A model generated the notes under the pieces. That model was not told the origin of the DNA, ran no database searches, and saw nothing but the letters and a program-made list of their open reading frames with translations. Shown in pieces: positions 8,347 to 17,146 of a stretch of DNA of 64,000 bases. Source of the DNA: JAGWRA01 sp035534615 (GTDB lineage: Bacteria > Acidobacteriota > Vicinamibacteria > Vicinamibacterales > CAVVIG01); contig DATLRO010000089.1 in NCBI GenBank assembly GCA_035534615.1, positions 62,001 through 126,000 on the forward strand. Reading direction: 5' to 3'. Each line of letters begins with the position of its first letter. Position 1 is the stretch's first letter. The position numbers were made by a program, and so were the translations under genes.

Positions 8347-10098
8347 TCAGCGGTCGATGTCCGCCAGCACGTAGTCCAGGCTGCCGAGAATCGCCAGCAG
8401 GTCCGGGACCGGCCGGCCGCGCGTCAGGCGCGGCAGCACCTGCATGTGGGCGAACGACGGCGTGCGGATCCGCGTGCGGTACGACGTCGTGCCGCCGTCG
8501 CTCACCAGGTAGTAGCCGTTGTTGCCCTTGGTCGCCTCGATCGCGCCGAGCGCCTCGCCGGGTGGAATGACCGGTCCCCAGCTGACGTTCAGGAAGTGCG
8601 TGATCAGCGTCTCGATGTCGTGCATCGTCCGGTCCTTGATCGGCGGCGTGGTCAGCGGGTGATCGGACTTGTACGGGCCGTCCGGCATCCGGTCGACGCA
8701 CTGCTGGATGATCCGCAGACTCTGCCGCATCTCCTCGACGCGGACCACCGCGCGATCGTAGCAGTCGCCGGTGGTGCCCGTCGGCACGTCGAAGTCGAAC
8801 TGCTCGTAGCCGCTGTACGGCTGCTTCCTGCGGAAGTCCCATTCGAGCCCGCAGGCGCGCAGATTCGGGCCGGTGACGCCCCAGTCGATCGCCTCGTCCA
8901 CCGTCAGGCCGCCAACCCCCTTCGTCCGCGCCTGGAAGATCCGGTTGCGCATCACTTCGCGGTCGTATTCGCGGAGCCGGGGGGGGAGGTAGGCGAGGAA
9001 GTCGCGCACCATCGCCTCCCAGCCGCGCGGCAGATCCTGCGCGACGCCGCCGATGCGGAACCAGCCCGGGTGCATGCGCGCGCCGGTCACCGCCTCGACG
9101 ATCCCGAAGGCGCGCTCGCGGTCGGTGAACGTGTAGAAGACGGGCGACAGCTGGCCGAGGTCCTGCGCGAATGTCCCGTACCACACGAGGTGGCTGATGA
9201 TGCGGAACAGCTCCGCCATCATCACGCGGATGACGGCGGCCCGCGGCGGCACCTCGATGCCGGCGAGCCGCTCGACGGCCATCAGGTACGCCAGGTTGTT
9301 CATCACGCCGCCGAGATAGTCGACGCGATCGGTGTAGGGGATGTACGAGTGCCAGCTCTGGCGCTCGCCCATCTTCTCGGCCCCGCGGTGATGAAAACCG
9401 ATGTCGGGCACTGCGTCGACGATCTCCTCGCCGTCCAGCTGGAGCACGATGCGGAGCACGCCGTGCGTGCCGGGATGCTGCGGGCCGATGTTGAGGAAGA
9501 CGAAGTCGGTGCCGTCATGGCTGCGCGCCATGCCCCATTCCTCGGGGCGGAAGCGCAGCGCCTCCTGCTCGGCGTCCTCCCGCGCCTCCGACAGCCGGAA
9601 CGGCGCCAGCTCGGTCGCCCGCGCCGGATGGTCCTTCCGGAGGGGGTGGCCCTCCCACGTCGCCGGCATCAGGATCCGCTTCAGGTGCGGGTGGCCGTCG
9701 AAGGCGACGCCGAACAGGTCCCAGACCTCGCGCTCGTACCAGTTCGCCGACGGCCAGACGTCGCTGACCGTCGGGACGGACGGCGCGTGGCCGCGCAGCG
9801 GGACCTTGAGGCGCACGTAGCCGTTGCGCTCGAACGACAGCAGCGTGTAGACCACCGTGAAGTCGCTGGGCGGCTGGCCGTCGCGATGGCGCCGTTCCCG
9901 CTCGTCGATCGCCGTGAGGTCGTACAACATGCGGTACGGCCGGTCGATGGCGGTCTTGAGCGCGGCGAGCAGAGGATGCACGCGATCGCCCGGCACCCAG
10001 AACGTCGGAATGGCGTCGCACGTCGTCTGCGTGGCCAGGACGGACGCAGCGGTCCCCTCAGGGAGCATCGACAGGAGGTCGGGCGCGTCGATCGTCAT
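8347..10098 (-). CDS. nuoC: Fused NADH-quinone oxidoreductase subunits C and D
   Basis: This 583-residue protein fuses the 30-kDa (NuoC) and 49-kDa (NuoD) subunits of complex I. Residues ~1-180 are NuoC-like (WYEREVWDLFGVAFDGHP, followed by RILMPATWEGHPLRKDHP). The rest is NuoD, with NIGPQHPGTHGVLRIVLQLDGE near the junction and the C-terminal DIDR end typical of the family. The fusion is known from E. coli and relatives (about 600 residues); most other bacteria keep the genes separate. The NuoD part forms the quinone site with NuoB. It follows nuoB by six bases. Confidence 0.97.
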   Translation of the reverse strand: MTIDAPDLLSMLPEGTAASVLATQTTCDAIPTFWVPGDRVHPLLAALKTAIDRPYRMLYDLTAIDERERRHRDGQPPSDFTVVYTLLSFERNGYVRLKVPLRGHAPSVPTVSDVWPSANWYEREVWDLFGVAFDGHPHLKRILMPATWEGHPLRKDHPARATELAPFRLSEAREDAEQEALRFRPEEWGMARSHDGTDFVFLNIGPQHPGTHGVLRIVLQLDGEEIVDAVPDIGFHHRGAEKMGERQSWHSYIPYTDRVDYLGGVMNNLAYLMAVERLAGIEVPPRAAVIRVMMAELFRIISHLVWYGTFAQDLGQLSPVFYTFTDRERAFGIVEAVTGARMHPGWFRIGGVAQDLPRGWEAMVRDFLAYLPPRLREYDREVMRNRIFQARTKGVGGLTVDEAIDWGVTGPNLRACGLEWDFRRKQPYSGYEQFDFDVPTGTTGDCYDRAVVRVEEMRQSLRIIQQCVDRMPDGPYKSDHPLTTPPIKDRTMHDIETLITHFLNVSWGPVIPPGEALGAIEATKGNNGYYLVSDGGTTSYRTRIRTPSFAHMQVLPRLTRGRPVPDLLAILGSLDYVLADIDR

Positions 10099-10104
10099 CC
10101 GGCG

Positions 10105-10743
10105 TCACACCTCGTCCGGATCCCGCAGGTGGGTGAGCAGCTGCCGCCCGGCGTGCTTGACGTCGCGCATGACCGGCTGCGGTCCCCGCACGACCCCCTG
10201 CGGGCCGAGCATCCAGCTCAGCGGCCGCTTCTCGGAGCCGACCGCCTCGCGCAGCAGGAGCAGGCCTTCCATGAACGCATCGGGGCGCGGCGGACAGCCG
10301 GAGACGTAGACGTCGACCGGCAGGAACTTGTCGACCCCCTGCACCACGCTGTAGATGTCGTACATGCCTCCGGAGTTCGCGCACGAGCCCATGGAGATGA
10401 CCCAGCGCGGCTCCATCATCTGCTCGTAGAGACGCTGGATGACCGGTGCCATCTTGATGAAGACGGTGCCCGCGATCACCATCACGTCCGCCTCGCGCGG
10501 CGTGTTCCGCATGACTTCGGCGCCGAAGCGGGCGATGTCGTAGCGGCTGGTCAGGCTGGTGGCCATCTCGACGAAGCAGCAGGAGAGCCCGAAGCCGAAC
10601 GGCCACATGGAGTTCTTGCGTCCCCACCCGAGCAGGTCCTCGAGGCGCGACAGGACCAGGCTGCGGCGGATGGCCTGGTCGAACGGCTCGCGGGCGGACC
10701 CGGCCGCCTCGGCCGCGGACGTCGGAGTGAGGGACCAGCGCAT
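10105..10743 (-). CDS. nuoB: NADH-quinone oxidoreductase subunit B (cluster N2)
   Basis: NuoB carries the terminal cluster N2 that reduces quinone. The 212-residue product has the adjacent cysteines in GLSCCFVEM and the further ligands in GSCANSGG and SGCPPRPD, the complete set for the tandem-cysteine [4Fe-4S] site. The first ~40 residues are a variable extension. The ATG start (MRWSLTPTS) is 23 bases after the nuoA stop. Confidence 0.97.
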   Translation of the reverse strand: MRWSLTPTSAAEAAGSAREPFDQAIRRSLVLSRLEDLLGWGRKNSMWPFGFGLSCCFVEMATSLTSRYDIARFGAEVMRNTPREADVMVIAGTVFIKMAPVIQRLYEQMMEPRWVISMGSCANSGGMYDIYSVVQGVDKFLPVDVYVSGCPPRPDAFMEGLLLLREAVGSEKRPLSWMLGPQGVVRGPQPVMRDVKHAGRQLLTHLRDPDEV

Positions 10744-10766
10744 GATGGCAGGGGCTCCTGCGCCCG

Positions 10767-11138
10767 TCAGCGGGCTCGACGGGGCCGCGGCCCCCAGTCG
10801 AGCGCTCCGACGCGCGCGAGATAGATCAGCGTGGCGACCAGAACGGAGACGAACACGACCATTTCGCCGTAGCCGAGCCAGCCGGCATCGCGCGCGACGA
10901 CGGCCCAGGCGAACAGGAACACCGCTTCGAGATCGAAGATCACGAAGAACATGGCGACGAGGTAGAACTTCGCGGAGAAGCGGGCGCGGGCCGACCCTTC
11001 CGACACGATGCCGCCCTCGTAGGGCGCGCCGGTCGCGCGCTCGTTGTGCCGCTCGCCCAGCGCCGCCGACAGGCCCAGCATGATCAGGACGACCAGGATG
11101 ACGGCGGCGAAGTAGAGGCCGAGGGGCCAGAGGGTCAT
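10767..11138 (-). CDS. nuoA: NADH-quinone oxidoreductase subunit A
   Basis: NuoA is the first gene of the complex I operon and a three-helix membrane subunit. The 123-residue product contains the conserved loop-helix YEGGIVSEGSARARFSAKFY followed by FVIFDLEAVFLFAWAV, the family signature. ATG start (MTLWPLGLYF). Its promoter must lie in the region shared with the divergent gnd gene. Confidence 0.96.
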   Translation of the reverse strand: MTLWPLGLYFAAVILVVLIMLGLSAALGERHNERATGAPYEGGIVSEGSARARFSAKFYLVAMFFVIFDLEAVFLFAWAVVARDAGWLGYGEMVVFVSVLVATLIYLARVGALDWGPRPRRAR

Positions 11139-11574
11139 CAGCGGGAAGTCCCTCGTGCGCAGCCCGGACCGTACGATCCGGGGCGAGGTGTCAGCGGCGC
11201 GGACGGCCGGACCGCCCGGCGGCGGGCGGGCGTTTCCAGCGGGTCCGCGTGGATCCGTCAGGCCGAACCCGGCTCAGCCGTGCGCCGGTGATCGCAGCGC
11301 GCGGCACGGGCGACCTTTCCATCCAAGCATATACTCTTAGAACGCGCATCGTGCATGCGACGCGTCGCGACGTGCAGGCGACTCGTGGCGTGCGTGCTGC
11401 CGCGTCATCAGCGCGCCCGGCCGCGGGGGCTGTCCGGCCGCGAGACGCACCGGCCGGCGCGGGGGCGCCCGTCCCGCCGGGCGCCGGCGGCGCGGGCACG
11501 GCACAGCCGGCCGGCGCCGGGGCTGTCGGCCGCGGCCGCGGCGCGCCGGGAATCCGGAGAGGAGCGAGACCGCC
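11139..11574. promoter_or_regulatory. Divergent nuoA/gnd intergenic region (436 bp), candidate promoter at the AT-rich core
   Basis: This non-coding stretch separates the nuo operon (minus) from gnd (plus). It is very GC-rich except for one short AT-rich core at about 11318-11342. That core holds TATACT on plus (11330-11335), while the minus strand there reads AGTATATG. No good -35 partner is visible at the right distance on either strand, so this is only a candidate. The gnd ribosome site GGAGAGGAG lies at 11556-11564. I see no convincing reading frame or RNA gene in the rest. Confidence 0.35.
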
Positions 11575-12990
11575 ATGGGTGCACAGCAGCATGAGATCGG
11601 GATGATCGGCCTGGGCGTCATGGGGCGCAATCTGGTGCTGAACATGGCCGACCACGGGTTTCCGGTGGTCGGCTATGACAAGGATGCCGCGAAGGTCGAG
11701 GCGTTGCGGCGCGAGGCGGGCGATCGGCCGGTGCGCGCCGCGTCGACGCTGCCGGAGTTCATCAGCCAGCTGCGGACGCCGCGCGCGATCATGATGCTCG
11801 TGCCGGCCGGCGCGCCGGTCGACGCGGTCATCGGCGAGCTCCAGCCCCACCTGCAGCCGCAGGACGTCGTCATCGACGGCGGCAATTCCTTCTTCCGCGA
11901 CACCGACCGGCGGGTCGCCGCGCTGGCGGCCGCGCGCCTGCAGTTCCTGGGCGTCGGCGTGTCGGGCGGCGAGCACGGGGCGCGCTTCGGCCCCAGTATC
12001 ATGCCCGGCGGCCCGCGCGAGGCGTACGAGCGCGTCCGCCCGGTGCTCGAGGCGGTGGCGGCGAAGGTGGACGGGGCGCCGTGCGTGACGTACCTCGGCC
12101 CCGGCTCGGCCGGCCATTACGTGAAGATGGTGCACAACGGCATCGAATACGGCCTGATGGAGCTGATCGCCGAGGCCTACGACCTGATGAAGCGCGGGCT
12201 CGGGTTCGACAACGACCGGCTGCACGACGTGTTCGACGGCTGGAATCGCGGCGAGCTGAACGGCTACCTCATCGAGATCACGACGCGCATCTTCCGTCAG
12301 GCGGACGACAAGACGGGCCGGCGGCTCGTGGACCTCATCCTGGACGAGGCGAAGCAGAAGGGGACCGGCAAGTGGACGTCGCAGGACGCGATGGACCTGC
12401 AGGTGCCCGTGCCGACGATCGACGCGGCGGTGGCGATGCGCGACATGACCGGCTACAAGAGCGAGCGGACGGCCGCCGCCCGCCTGTACCCGGACGGGGC
12501 GGCGCGCCTCGATCGCGAGCCGGCCGGTTTCGTGCGCCAGCTCGGGCGCGGACTGTATGCCGCGGTCGTGCTGACCTACGTGCAGGGCATGAGCCTGCTG
12601 CGGCGCGCGTCCGACGCGTACGGCTACGGCGTGGCGCTGGGGGACGTGGCGCGGATCTGGCGCGGCGGCTGCATCATCCGGGCGGGCGTGCTCGAGTCGA
12701 TCCGGACCGCGTTCGAGCGCCGGCCCGACCTGTCGAACCTGTTGCAGGACGCCTCGTTCGCGCGCGACCTGGTGGCGCGCCTGGACGATTTCCGGACGGT
12801 CGTGCAGGCGGCGGCCGCCGCCGGCATTCCGGCGCCGGGCCTGATGGCGGCGCTGGGATACTTCGATGCGTACCGGAGCGGGTGGCTGCCAGCCAACCTG
12901 ACCCAGGCGCAGCGCGACTATTTCGGGTCGCACACCTACGAGCGCGTGGACGAGTCGGGCGTCTTCCATACGCAGTGGAACCAGGACTGA
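11575..12990 (+). CDS. gnd: 6-phosphogluconate dehydrogenase (decarboxylating, NADP-type long form)
   Basis: Gnd converts 6-phosphogluconate to ribulose 5-phosphate and CO2 in the oxidative pentose phosphate pathway. The 471-residue product matches the long form. It has the Rossmann motif GLGVMGRNL (12-20), the substrate region GGEHGARFGPSIMPGG, and the catalytic pair Lys184 and Glu191 in GHYVKMVHNGIEYG. The C-terminal YFGSHTYERVD is also typical. A strong GGAGAGGAG ribosome site sits 10 bases before the ATG. It is followed by zwf after 11 bases, so the two oxidative-branch dehydrogenases share an operon. Confidence 0.97.
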   Translation: MGAQQHEIGMIGLGVMGRNLVLNMADHGFPVVGYDKDAAKVEALRREAGDRPVRAASTLPEFISQLRTPRAIMMLVPAGAPVDAVIGELQPHLQPQDVVIDGGNSFFRDTDRRVAALAAARLQFLGVGVSGGEHGARFGPSIMPGGPREAYERVRPVLEAVAAKVDGAPCVTYLGPGSAGHYVKMVHNGIEYGLMELIAEAYDLMKRGLGFDNDRLHDVFDGWNRGELNGYLIEITTRIFRQADDKTGRRLVDLILDEAKQKGTGKWTSQDAMDLQVPVPTIDAAVAMRDMTGYKSERTAAARLYPDGAARLDREPAGFVRQLGRGLYAAVVLTYVQGMSLLRRASDAYGYGVALGDVARIWRGGCIIRAGVLESIRTAFERRPDLSNLLQDASFARDLVARLDDFRTVVQAAAAAGIPAPGLMAALGYFDAYRSGWLPANLTQAQRDYFGSHTYERVDESGVFHTQWNQD

Positions 12991-13001
12991 CAGGAGACAC
13001 G

Positions 13002-14525
13002 ATGCCGACCGAGAATCATCGCACGCCCGCCGCGCTCGTGATCTTCGGCGCGGCCGGCGATCTCACCTGGCGCAAGCTCGTGCCCGCGCTCTACGATCTG
13101 TTTCTCGACAAGCACCTGCCGGAGCGGTTCGCCGTCATCGGCATCGACAAGAAGGACGTGAGCCACGACGAATACGTGGCGCACCTGCGCGACGGGGTGG
13201 ACCGCTTCGCCCGGCGGGGCAAGACCGAGGACGACAGCTGGCAGGCGTTCGCCGCGCACCTGGCCGACTTCGTGTCGGCCGATTTCGGCGACGCCGTGGC
13301 GTACCGGGAGCTGTCGGCGAAGCTCGCCGAGCTCGACGGCCAGTGGGGCGTCAAGGCGACGCGCGTGTTCTACATGGCGACGGCGCCGATGCTGGTCGAG
13401 ATCGTGACCAAGCAGCTCGGCCAGGCGCGGCTCTCGCTCGATCGCGAGCGGGCGCGCATCGTCGTCGAGAAGCCGTTCGGTCACGACCTGGACTCGGCCC
13501 GGGCGCTGACGCGGATGCTGACCGAGGTCTTCCAGGAGCGGCAGGTCTTCCGGATCGATCACTACCTCGGGAAGGAGACCGTCCAGAACATGCTGGCGTT
13601 CCGCTTCGCGAACGCGCTGTTCGAGCCGATCTGGGACCGCCGCTACATCGATCACGTGCAGATCACCGTGGCCGAGCAGGTCGGCGTCGAACACCGCGGC
13701 GGGTACTACGACCAGGCGGGCGCGCTCCGCGACATGGTGCAGAATCACCTGCTGCAGGTGCTGTGCCTCGTGGCGATGGAGCCGATCATCTCGTTCGACG
13801 CCGACGAGATCCGGACGAAGAAGGTCGACGTGCTGCGGGCCATCCGGCCGATCCCGCCGGCCGACGTCAACCGCCTCGCCGTGCGCGGCCAGTACGCCGG
13901 CGGCTGGCTGCAGGGCGACAAGACGGTCGCCTACCGGAGCGAGGCGGGCGTGGCGCCCGATTCTCCGACGGAGACCTTCGCCGCCCTCAAGCTGTTCGTC
14001 GACAACTGGCGCTGGCAGGGGGTGCCGTTCTACCTGCGCACCGGCAAGCGGCTGCCGGCCAAGGTGTCCGAGGTGTTCATCGAGTTCCGGCCGGTGCCCC
14101 ACCTGGCGTTTCCCGCGACGGCGGTGCAGGACTGGCGGCCCAACGGGATGATCATCCGCATCCAGCCGGACGAGGGGATCGTGCTGCGGTTCCAGGCCAA
14201 GCATCCCGGCCCGCACATGCACCTGAGCCCGGTCGACATGCGGTTCGACTACGCGAAGGCCTTCAGGACGGCGACCCCCGAAGCGTACGAGACGCTGCTG
14301 CTGGACGTCATGCGCGGTGACGCAACGCTGTTCATGCGGGCCGACCAGGTGGAGGCGGCCTGGGCGGTCGTGATGCCGGTGCTGGACACGTGGGGCGGGG
14401 CCATGCCGGCCGATTTTCCGAACTACCACGCCGGTAGCTGGGGACCGGAGGCGGCGCAGGTCCTCATCGCCAGCGACGGACGGAGCTGGCTGCTGCCGAC
14501 GCTCGGGGACGGTGGCCAGGGATAG
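13002..14525 (+). CDS. zwf: Glucose-6-phosphate 1-dehydrogenase
   Basis: Zwf oxidises glucose 6-phosphate to 6-phosphogluconolactone and supplies NAD(P)H. The 507-residue product has the nucleotide-binding loop IFGAAGDLTWRKL near the N-terminus and the active-site signature RIDHYLGKE at 184-192. CAGGAGA precedes the ATG. It lies 11 bases after gnd. The lactonase (pgl) that would link the two steps is not in this window. Confidence 0.97.
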   Translation: MPTENHRTPAALVIFGAAGDLTWRKLVPALYDLFLDKHLPERFAVIGIDKKDVSHDEYVAHLRDGVDRFARRGKTEDDSWQAFAAHLADFVSADFGDAVAYRELSAKLAELDGQWGVKATRVFYMATAPMLVEIVTKQLGQARLSLDRERARIVVEKPFGHDLDSARALTRMLTEVFQERQVFRIDHYLGKETVQNMLAFRFANALFEPIWDRRYIDHVQITVAEQVGVEHRGGYYDQAGALRDMVQNHLLQVLCLVAMEPIISFDADEIRTKKVDVLRAIRPIPPADVNRLAVRGQYAGGWLQGDKTVAYRSEAGVAPDSPTETFAALKLFVDNWRWQGVPFYLRTGKRLPAKVSEVFIEFRPVPHLAFPATAVQDWRPNGMIIRIQPDEGIVLRFQAKHPGPHMHLSPVDMRFDYAKAFRTATPEAYETLLLDVMRGDATLFMRADQVEAAWAVVMPVLDTWGGAMPADFPNYHAGSWGPEAAQVLIASDGRSWLLPTLGDGGQG

Positions 14526-14555
14526 GGAGACCGGCGTCCGGGTGGGCGGGCGGGC

Positions 14556-14604
14556 GAGCCCCGAGCCCCGAGCACTGAGCACTGAGCCCTGAGCCCCGAG
14601 CACG
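14556..14604 (+). repeat. Seven tandem copies of a 7-bp unit (GAGCMCY) before rpiB
   Basis: The zwf-rpiB spacer holds seven head-to-tail heptamers: GAGCCCC, GAGCCCC, GAGCACT, GAGCACT, GAGCCCT, GAGCCCC, GAGCACG. A degenerate eighth unit (GAGGACC) overlaps the GGAGG ribosome site of rpiB at 14604-14608. The unit spacing is exact. Such heptamer arrays can change copy number by replication slippage. Confidence 0.85.
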
Positions 14605-14619
14605 GAGGACCCTCCCAGC

Positions 14620-15078
14620 ATGCGCGTCGGAATTTCGGCCGATCACGGCGGGTTTCCCATGAAGGCACGCATGGCCGAGCTGCTGCGCCGGCTGGGCCAC
14701 GACGTCGTGGACTTCGGCGCACACGATCTGGATCCGGCGGATGACTATCCGGACTTCGTCGTGCCGATGGCGCGGGCGGTCGCCGCCGGCGTCGTCGAGC
14801 GGGGCATCGCGCTGTGCGGCAGCGGGGTCGGCGCCTGCATCGCGGCGAACAAGGTGCCGGGGGTGCGCGCCGCCCTGATCCATGAAGTGTTCTCCGCCCG
14901 GCAGGGGGTCGAAGACGACGACATGAACGTCATCGCCGTCGGCGGCCGGGTCATCGGCGAAGCGTCGGCCACCATCCTGATCAGCACATTCCTCGAGGCG
15001 CGGTTCACCGGCGCGGAGCGGTTCCGCCGCCGGCTGGCGAAGATCGCGGCCCTCGAGAACGGGGGACACACCGGCTGA
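14620..15078 (+). CDS. rpiB: Ribose-5-phosphate isomerase B / RpiB-LacAB family
   Basis: The likely reaction is interconversion of ribulose 5-phosphate and ribose 5-phosphate, the step after Gnd. The 152-residue product has the family's Asp-His pair in ISADHGG (8-9), the catalytic cysteine in ALCGSGVG (usual form CGTGIG), and the DDMNVIAVGGRVIG segment. The ribosome site GGAGG is formed by the end of the heptamer repeat. The conserved loop before DxNV reads GVEDDDMN rather than the usual EHNDAN. A related sugar isomerase role is therefore possible, but the gnd-zwf context favours ribose 5-phosphate. Confidence 0.88.
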   Translation: MRVGISADHGGFPMKARMAELLRRLGHDVVDFGAHDLDPADDYPDFVVPMARAVAAGVVERGIALCGSGVGACIAANKVPGVRAALIHEVFSARQGVEDDDMNVIAVGGRVIGEASATILISTFLEARFTGAERFRRRLAKIAALENGGHTG

Positions 15079-15226
15079 CGCAGAATCCCCTGCGCCTTCC
15101 GCCCGAGGGACGATCGGCTCGACGGGGCGGACGGGTGGCGGGCGGTCGAACGCGCGCCGGCCGCGGTGGTGAGAGAGTCGCGGCGAGCGAGCGCGGGATG
15201 TCGGACGAGGACGAGGAGGGTGAGCG

Positions 15227-15418
15227 ATGGGTGGCGGATCGTCGTTGACGAGTGTGCTGGCGGTGGCGGCGATGGTGCTGGTGATCGTACTGCTGGGGCT
15301 CAGCCTGGCGGTCGAGCCGGTCGAGCCGGTGCTCGAGGTCGTTGAAGGCGTGCTGGCGCTGTTCGTGCTGTACGTCGGCCTGCGCGTGGCGCGCGACGTG
15401 CGCGGCGGGCGGGCGTAG
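15227..15418 (+). CDS. Small hydrophobic membrane protein, unknown function
   Basis: This 63-residue frame is preceded by a good purine-rich site (GAGGAGGGTGAGCG) before ATG. It encodes two predicted membrane segments, about 8-28 and 38-56, with a short acidic hairpin (EPVEPVLEVVEG) between them and a basic C-terminus (RVARDVRGGRA). That layout suggests a two-helix hairpin membrane protein. I do not recognise a family. It sits alone between rpiB and the convergent aldehyde dehydrogenase. Confidence 0.55.
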   Translation: MGGGSSLTSVLAVAAMVLVIVLLGLSLAVEPVEPVLEVVEGVLALFVLYVGLRVARDVRGGRA

Positions 15419-15476
15419 ATCGCTGGGAGGAGCGGCATCGGCCGGGAGCCGGCCGAGCCCGGTCCTTGATCGACGT

Positions 15477-16943
15477 TCAGGCGCCGAAACGGACGCAGAC
15501 GTTCTTGACCTGCGTGTAGCTGGCGAGCGCCTCGAGTCCCTTTTCGCGGCCGTAGCCGCTCTTCTTGTAGCCGCCGAACGGCAGCTCGACCCCGCCGCCG
15601 GCCCCGTACGTGTTCACGTAGATCTGGCCGGTCTTGATCCGTGACGCGAGCGTCAGCGCCTTGTTGATGTCGCGCGTCCAGATCCCCGCCACCAGGCCGT
15701 ACTGGCTCCGGTTGGCGAGCGCCGCCGCCTCCTCGACGTCGTCGAAGGTCAGGATGGACAGCACCGGGCCGAAGATCTCCTCCTGGGCGATCCGCATGTC
15801 GGGGCCGACGCGGTCGATGAGGGTCGGCTCGATGTAGAAGCCGCCGGCCGGCATCGTGCCCTGCGGCCGCCGGCCGCCGGCGATCACCTCGGCCCCTTCC
15901 TGGCGGCCGATGTCGACGTAGCGCTGCACCGTGTCGAGCTGCTTCCTGGAGATGATCGGGCCCATGTCGGGGTCGTCCGGCCCGGGCCCGACGCGCATCG
16001 CCTTCACGTGCGCCACGAGCCGCTCGACCAGCGCATCGTGCGCCTTGCGCTCGACGAGCAGGCGCGATCCGGCCGAACAGGTCTGACCCGCGTTCTGGAA
16101 GATGGCGGTGGCGACCCCCTTGACCGTCGCGTCGAGGTCGGCGTCGGCAAAGACGACGTTCGGCGACTTGCCGCCGAGCTCCATGACGACCGGTACGATG
16201 TTCTCGGCGGCCATCTTCGCCACGAGGATGCCGACCTCGATCGAGCCGGTGAAGGTCAGCTGGTTGATGTCGGGATGGCTGGCCAGCGCCTGGCCGGCCT
16301 CGGGCCCGTCGCCCGGGATGACGTTGAAGACGCCGGACGGCAGGCCGCAGTCGAGCGCGATCTCGCCGAGTCGCAGGGCGGTCATCGGCGCATCCTCGGC
16401 CGGCTTCAGCACGACCGCGCACCCGGCCGTCAGGGCGGCGGCGGCGCCCCGGCCGCCGATCTGAATCGGGTAGTTCCACGGAATGATCTGCGCCGACACG
16501 CCGATCGGCTCCCGAACGGTGAAGTCGAGAAAGCCCGGGCCGAGCGGGATGGTGTGGCCCATGATCTTGTCGGCGACGCCGGCGTAGAACTCGAAGTACC
16601 GCGCGGCCACCTGCACGTCGGCACGGGCCTGGCGCAGCGGCTTGCCGTTGTCCTGGCTCTCCAGCAGGGCGAGTTCGTCGGCGCGCTCGCGGATCCGCTG
16701 GGCGATCCGGTAGAGGATGCGGGCGCGCTCGGCCGGGGCCATGCCGCCCCACGCGGCCGACTCGAGCGCGGCGCGGGCGCCGGCGACGGCGCGGTTCACG
16801 TCGGCGGCCGTGGCCTTCGCCACGCGCGCGAGGCGCTCGCCGGTCGACGGATTGAGGACGTCGAGGACGCCCCCGTCCGACGCCGCCGTGCGCGCGCCGT
16901 CGATGATGAGCCCTTCGAGTGTCGCGGATGCCGAGCCTGCCAT
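15477..16943 (-). CDS. NAD(P)-dependent aldehyde dehydrogenase
   Basis: This ALDH-superfamily enzyme oxidises an aldehyde to an acid. The 488-residue product has all catalytic elements: IIPWNYP with Asn157, MELGGKSP with Glu255, and the nucleophile Cys289 in GQTCSAGS. The C-terminal PFGGYKKSGYGREKG is the oligomerisation signature. GAGGAGGGG lies 8 bases before the ATG. Substrate cannot be read from sequence; betaine-aldehyde and generic aliphatic types look alike. It is divergent from the acyl-CoA dehydrogenase cluster and may share its regulatory region. A minus-strand TAGAAT (17037-17042) could be its -10 box. Confidence 0.93.
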   Translation of the reverse strand: MAGSASATLEGLIIDGARTAASDGGVLDVLNPSTGERLARVAKATAADVNRAVAGARAALESAAWGGMAPAERARILYRIAQRIRERADELALLESQDNGKPLRQARADVQVAARYFEFYAGVADKIMGHTIPLGPGFLDFTVREPIGVSAQIIPWNYPIQIGGRGAAAALTAGCAVVLKPAEDAPMTALRLGEIALDCGLPSGVFNVIPGDGPEAGQALASHPDINQLTFTGSIEVGILVAKMAAENIVPVVMELGGKSPNVVFADADLDATVKGVATAIFQNAGQTCSAGSRLLVERKAHDALVERLVAHVKAMRVGPGPDDPDMGPIISRKQLDTVQRYVDIGRQEGAEVIAGGRRPQGTMPAGGFYIEPTLIDRVGPDMRIAQEEIFGPVLSILTFDDVEEAAALANRSQYGLVAGIWTRDINKALTLASRIKTGQIYVNTYGAGGGVELPFGGYKKSGYGREKGLEALASYTQVKNVCVRFGA

Positions 16944-17043
16944 GGCGGATGCCCCTCCTCGAGGAAATCCCGGGTCTGCCGGTCGCCTGCGCCACGTCCG
17001 CCCGCGTGGGCGGGAGGCGCGGCACGGAACCGTCTCATTCTAT

Positions 17044-17083
17044 GCCGGCCGGCGCGGCAGGGGAGGCCGGCCGTTTATTTTTT
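17044..17083 (+). terminator. Hairpin with T-run between ALDH and the acyl-CoA dehydrogenase gene (attenuator-like)
   Basis: GCCGGCC (17044-17050) pairs with GGCCGGC (17065-17071) across a 14-base loop, followed by CGTTTATTTTTT (17072-17083). It looks like an intrinsic terminator on the plus strand, yet no plus-strand gene ends here: the upstream ALDH reads away on minus. It lies ~64 bases before the acyl-CoA dehydrogenase start, so a leader attenuator is one reading. Read on minus it would instead be an A-rich promoter element. Confidence 0.5.
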
Positions 17084-17146
17084 CGGCGATCTGTCGTACC
17101 GTGCCGCGACGCGGTCGCGCGACGCGGTCGCAGAACGGAGGCCCGG

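Noticed and set aside
11249..11605. Possible small gene in the nuoA-gnd gap
   Set aside because: The product is Ala/Arg/Pro/Gly-rich without a ribosome site and runs into the gnd start region. It looks like high-GC noise.
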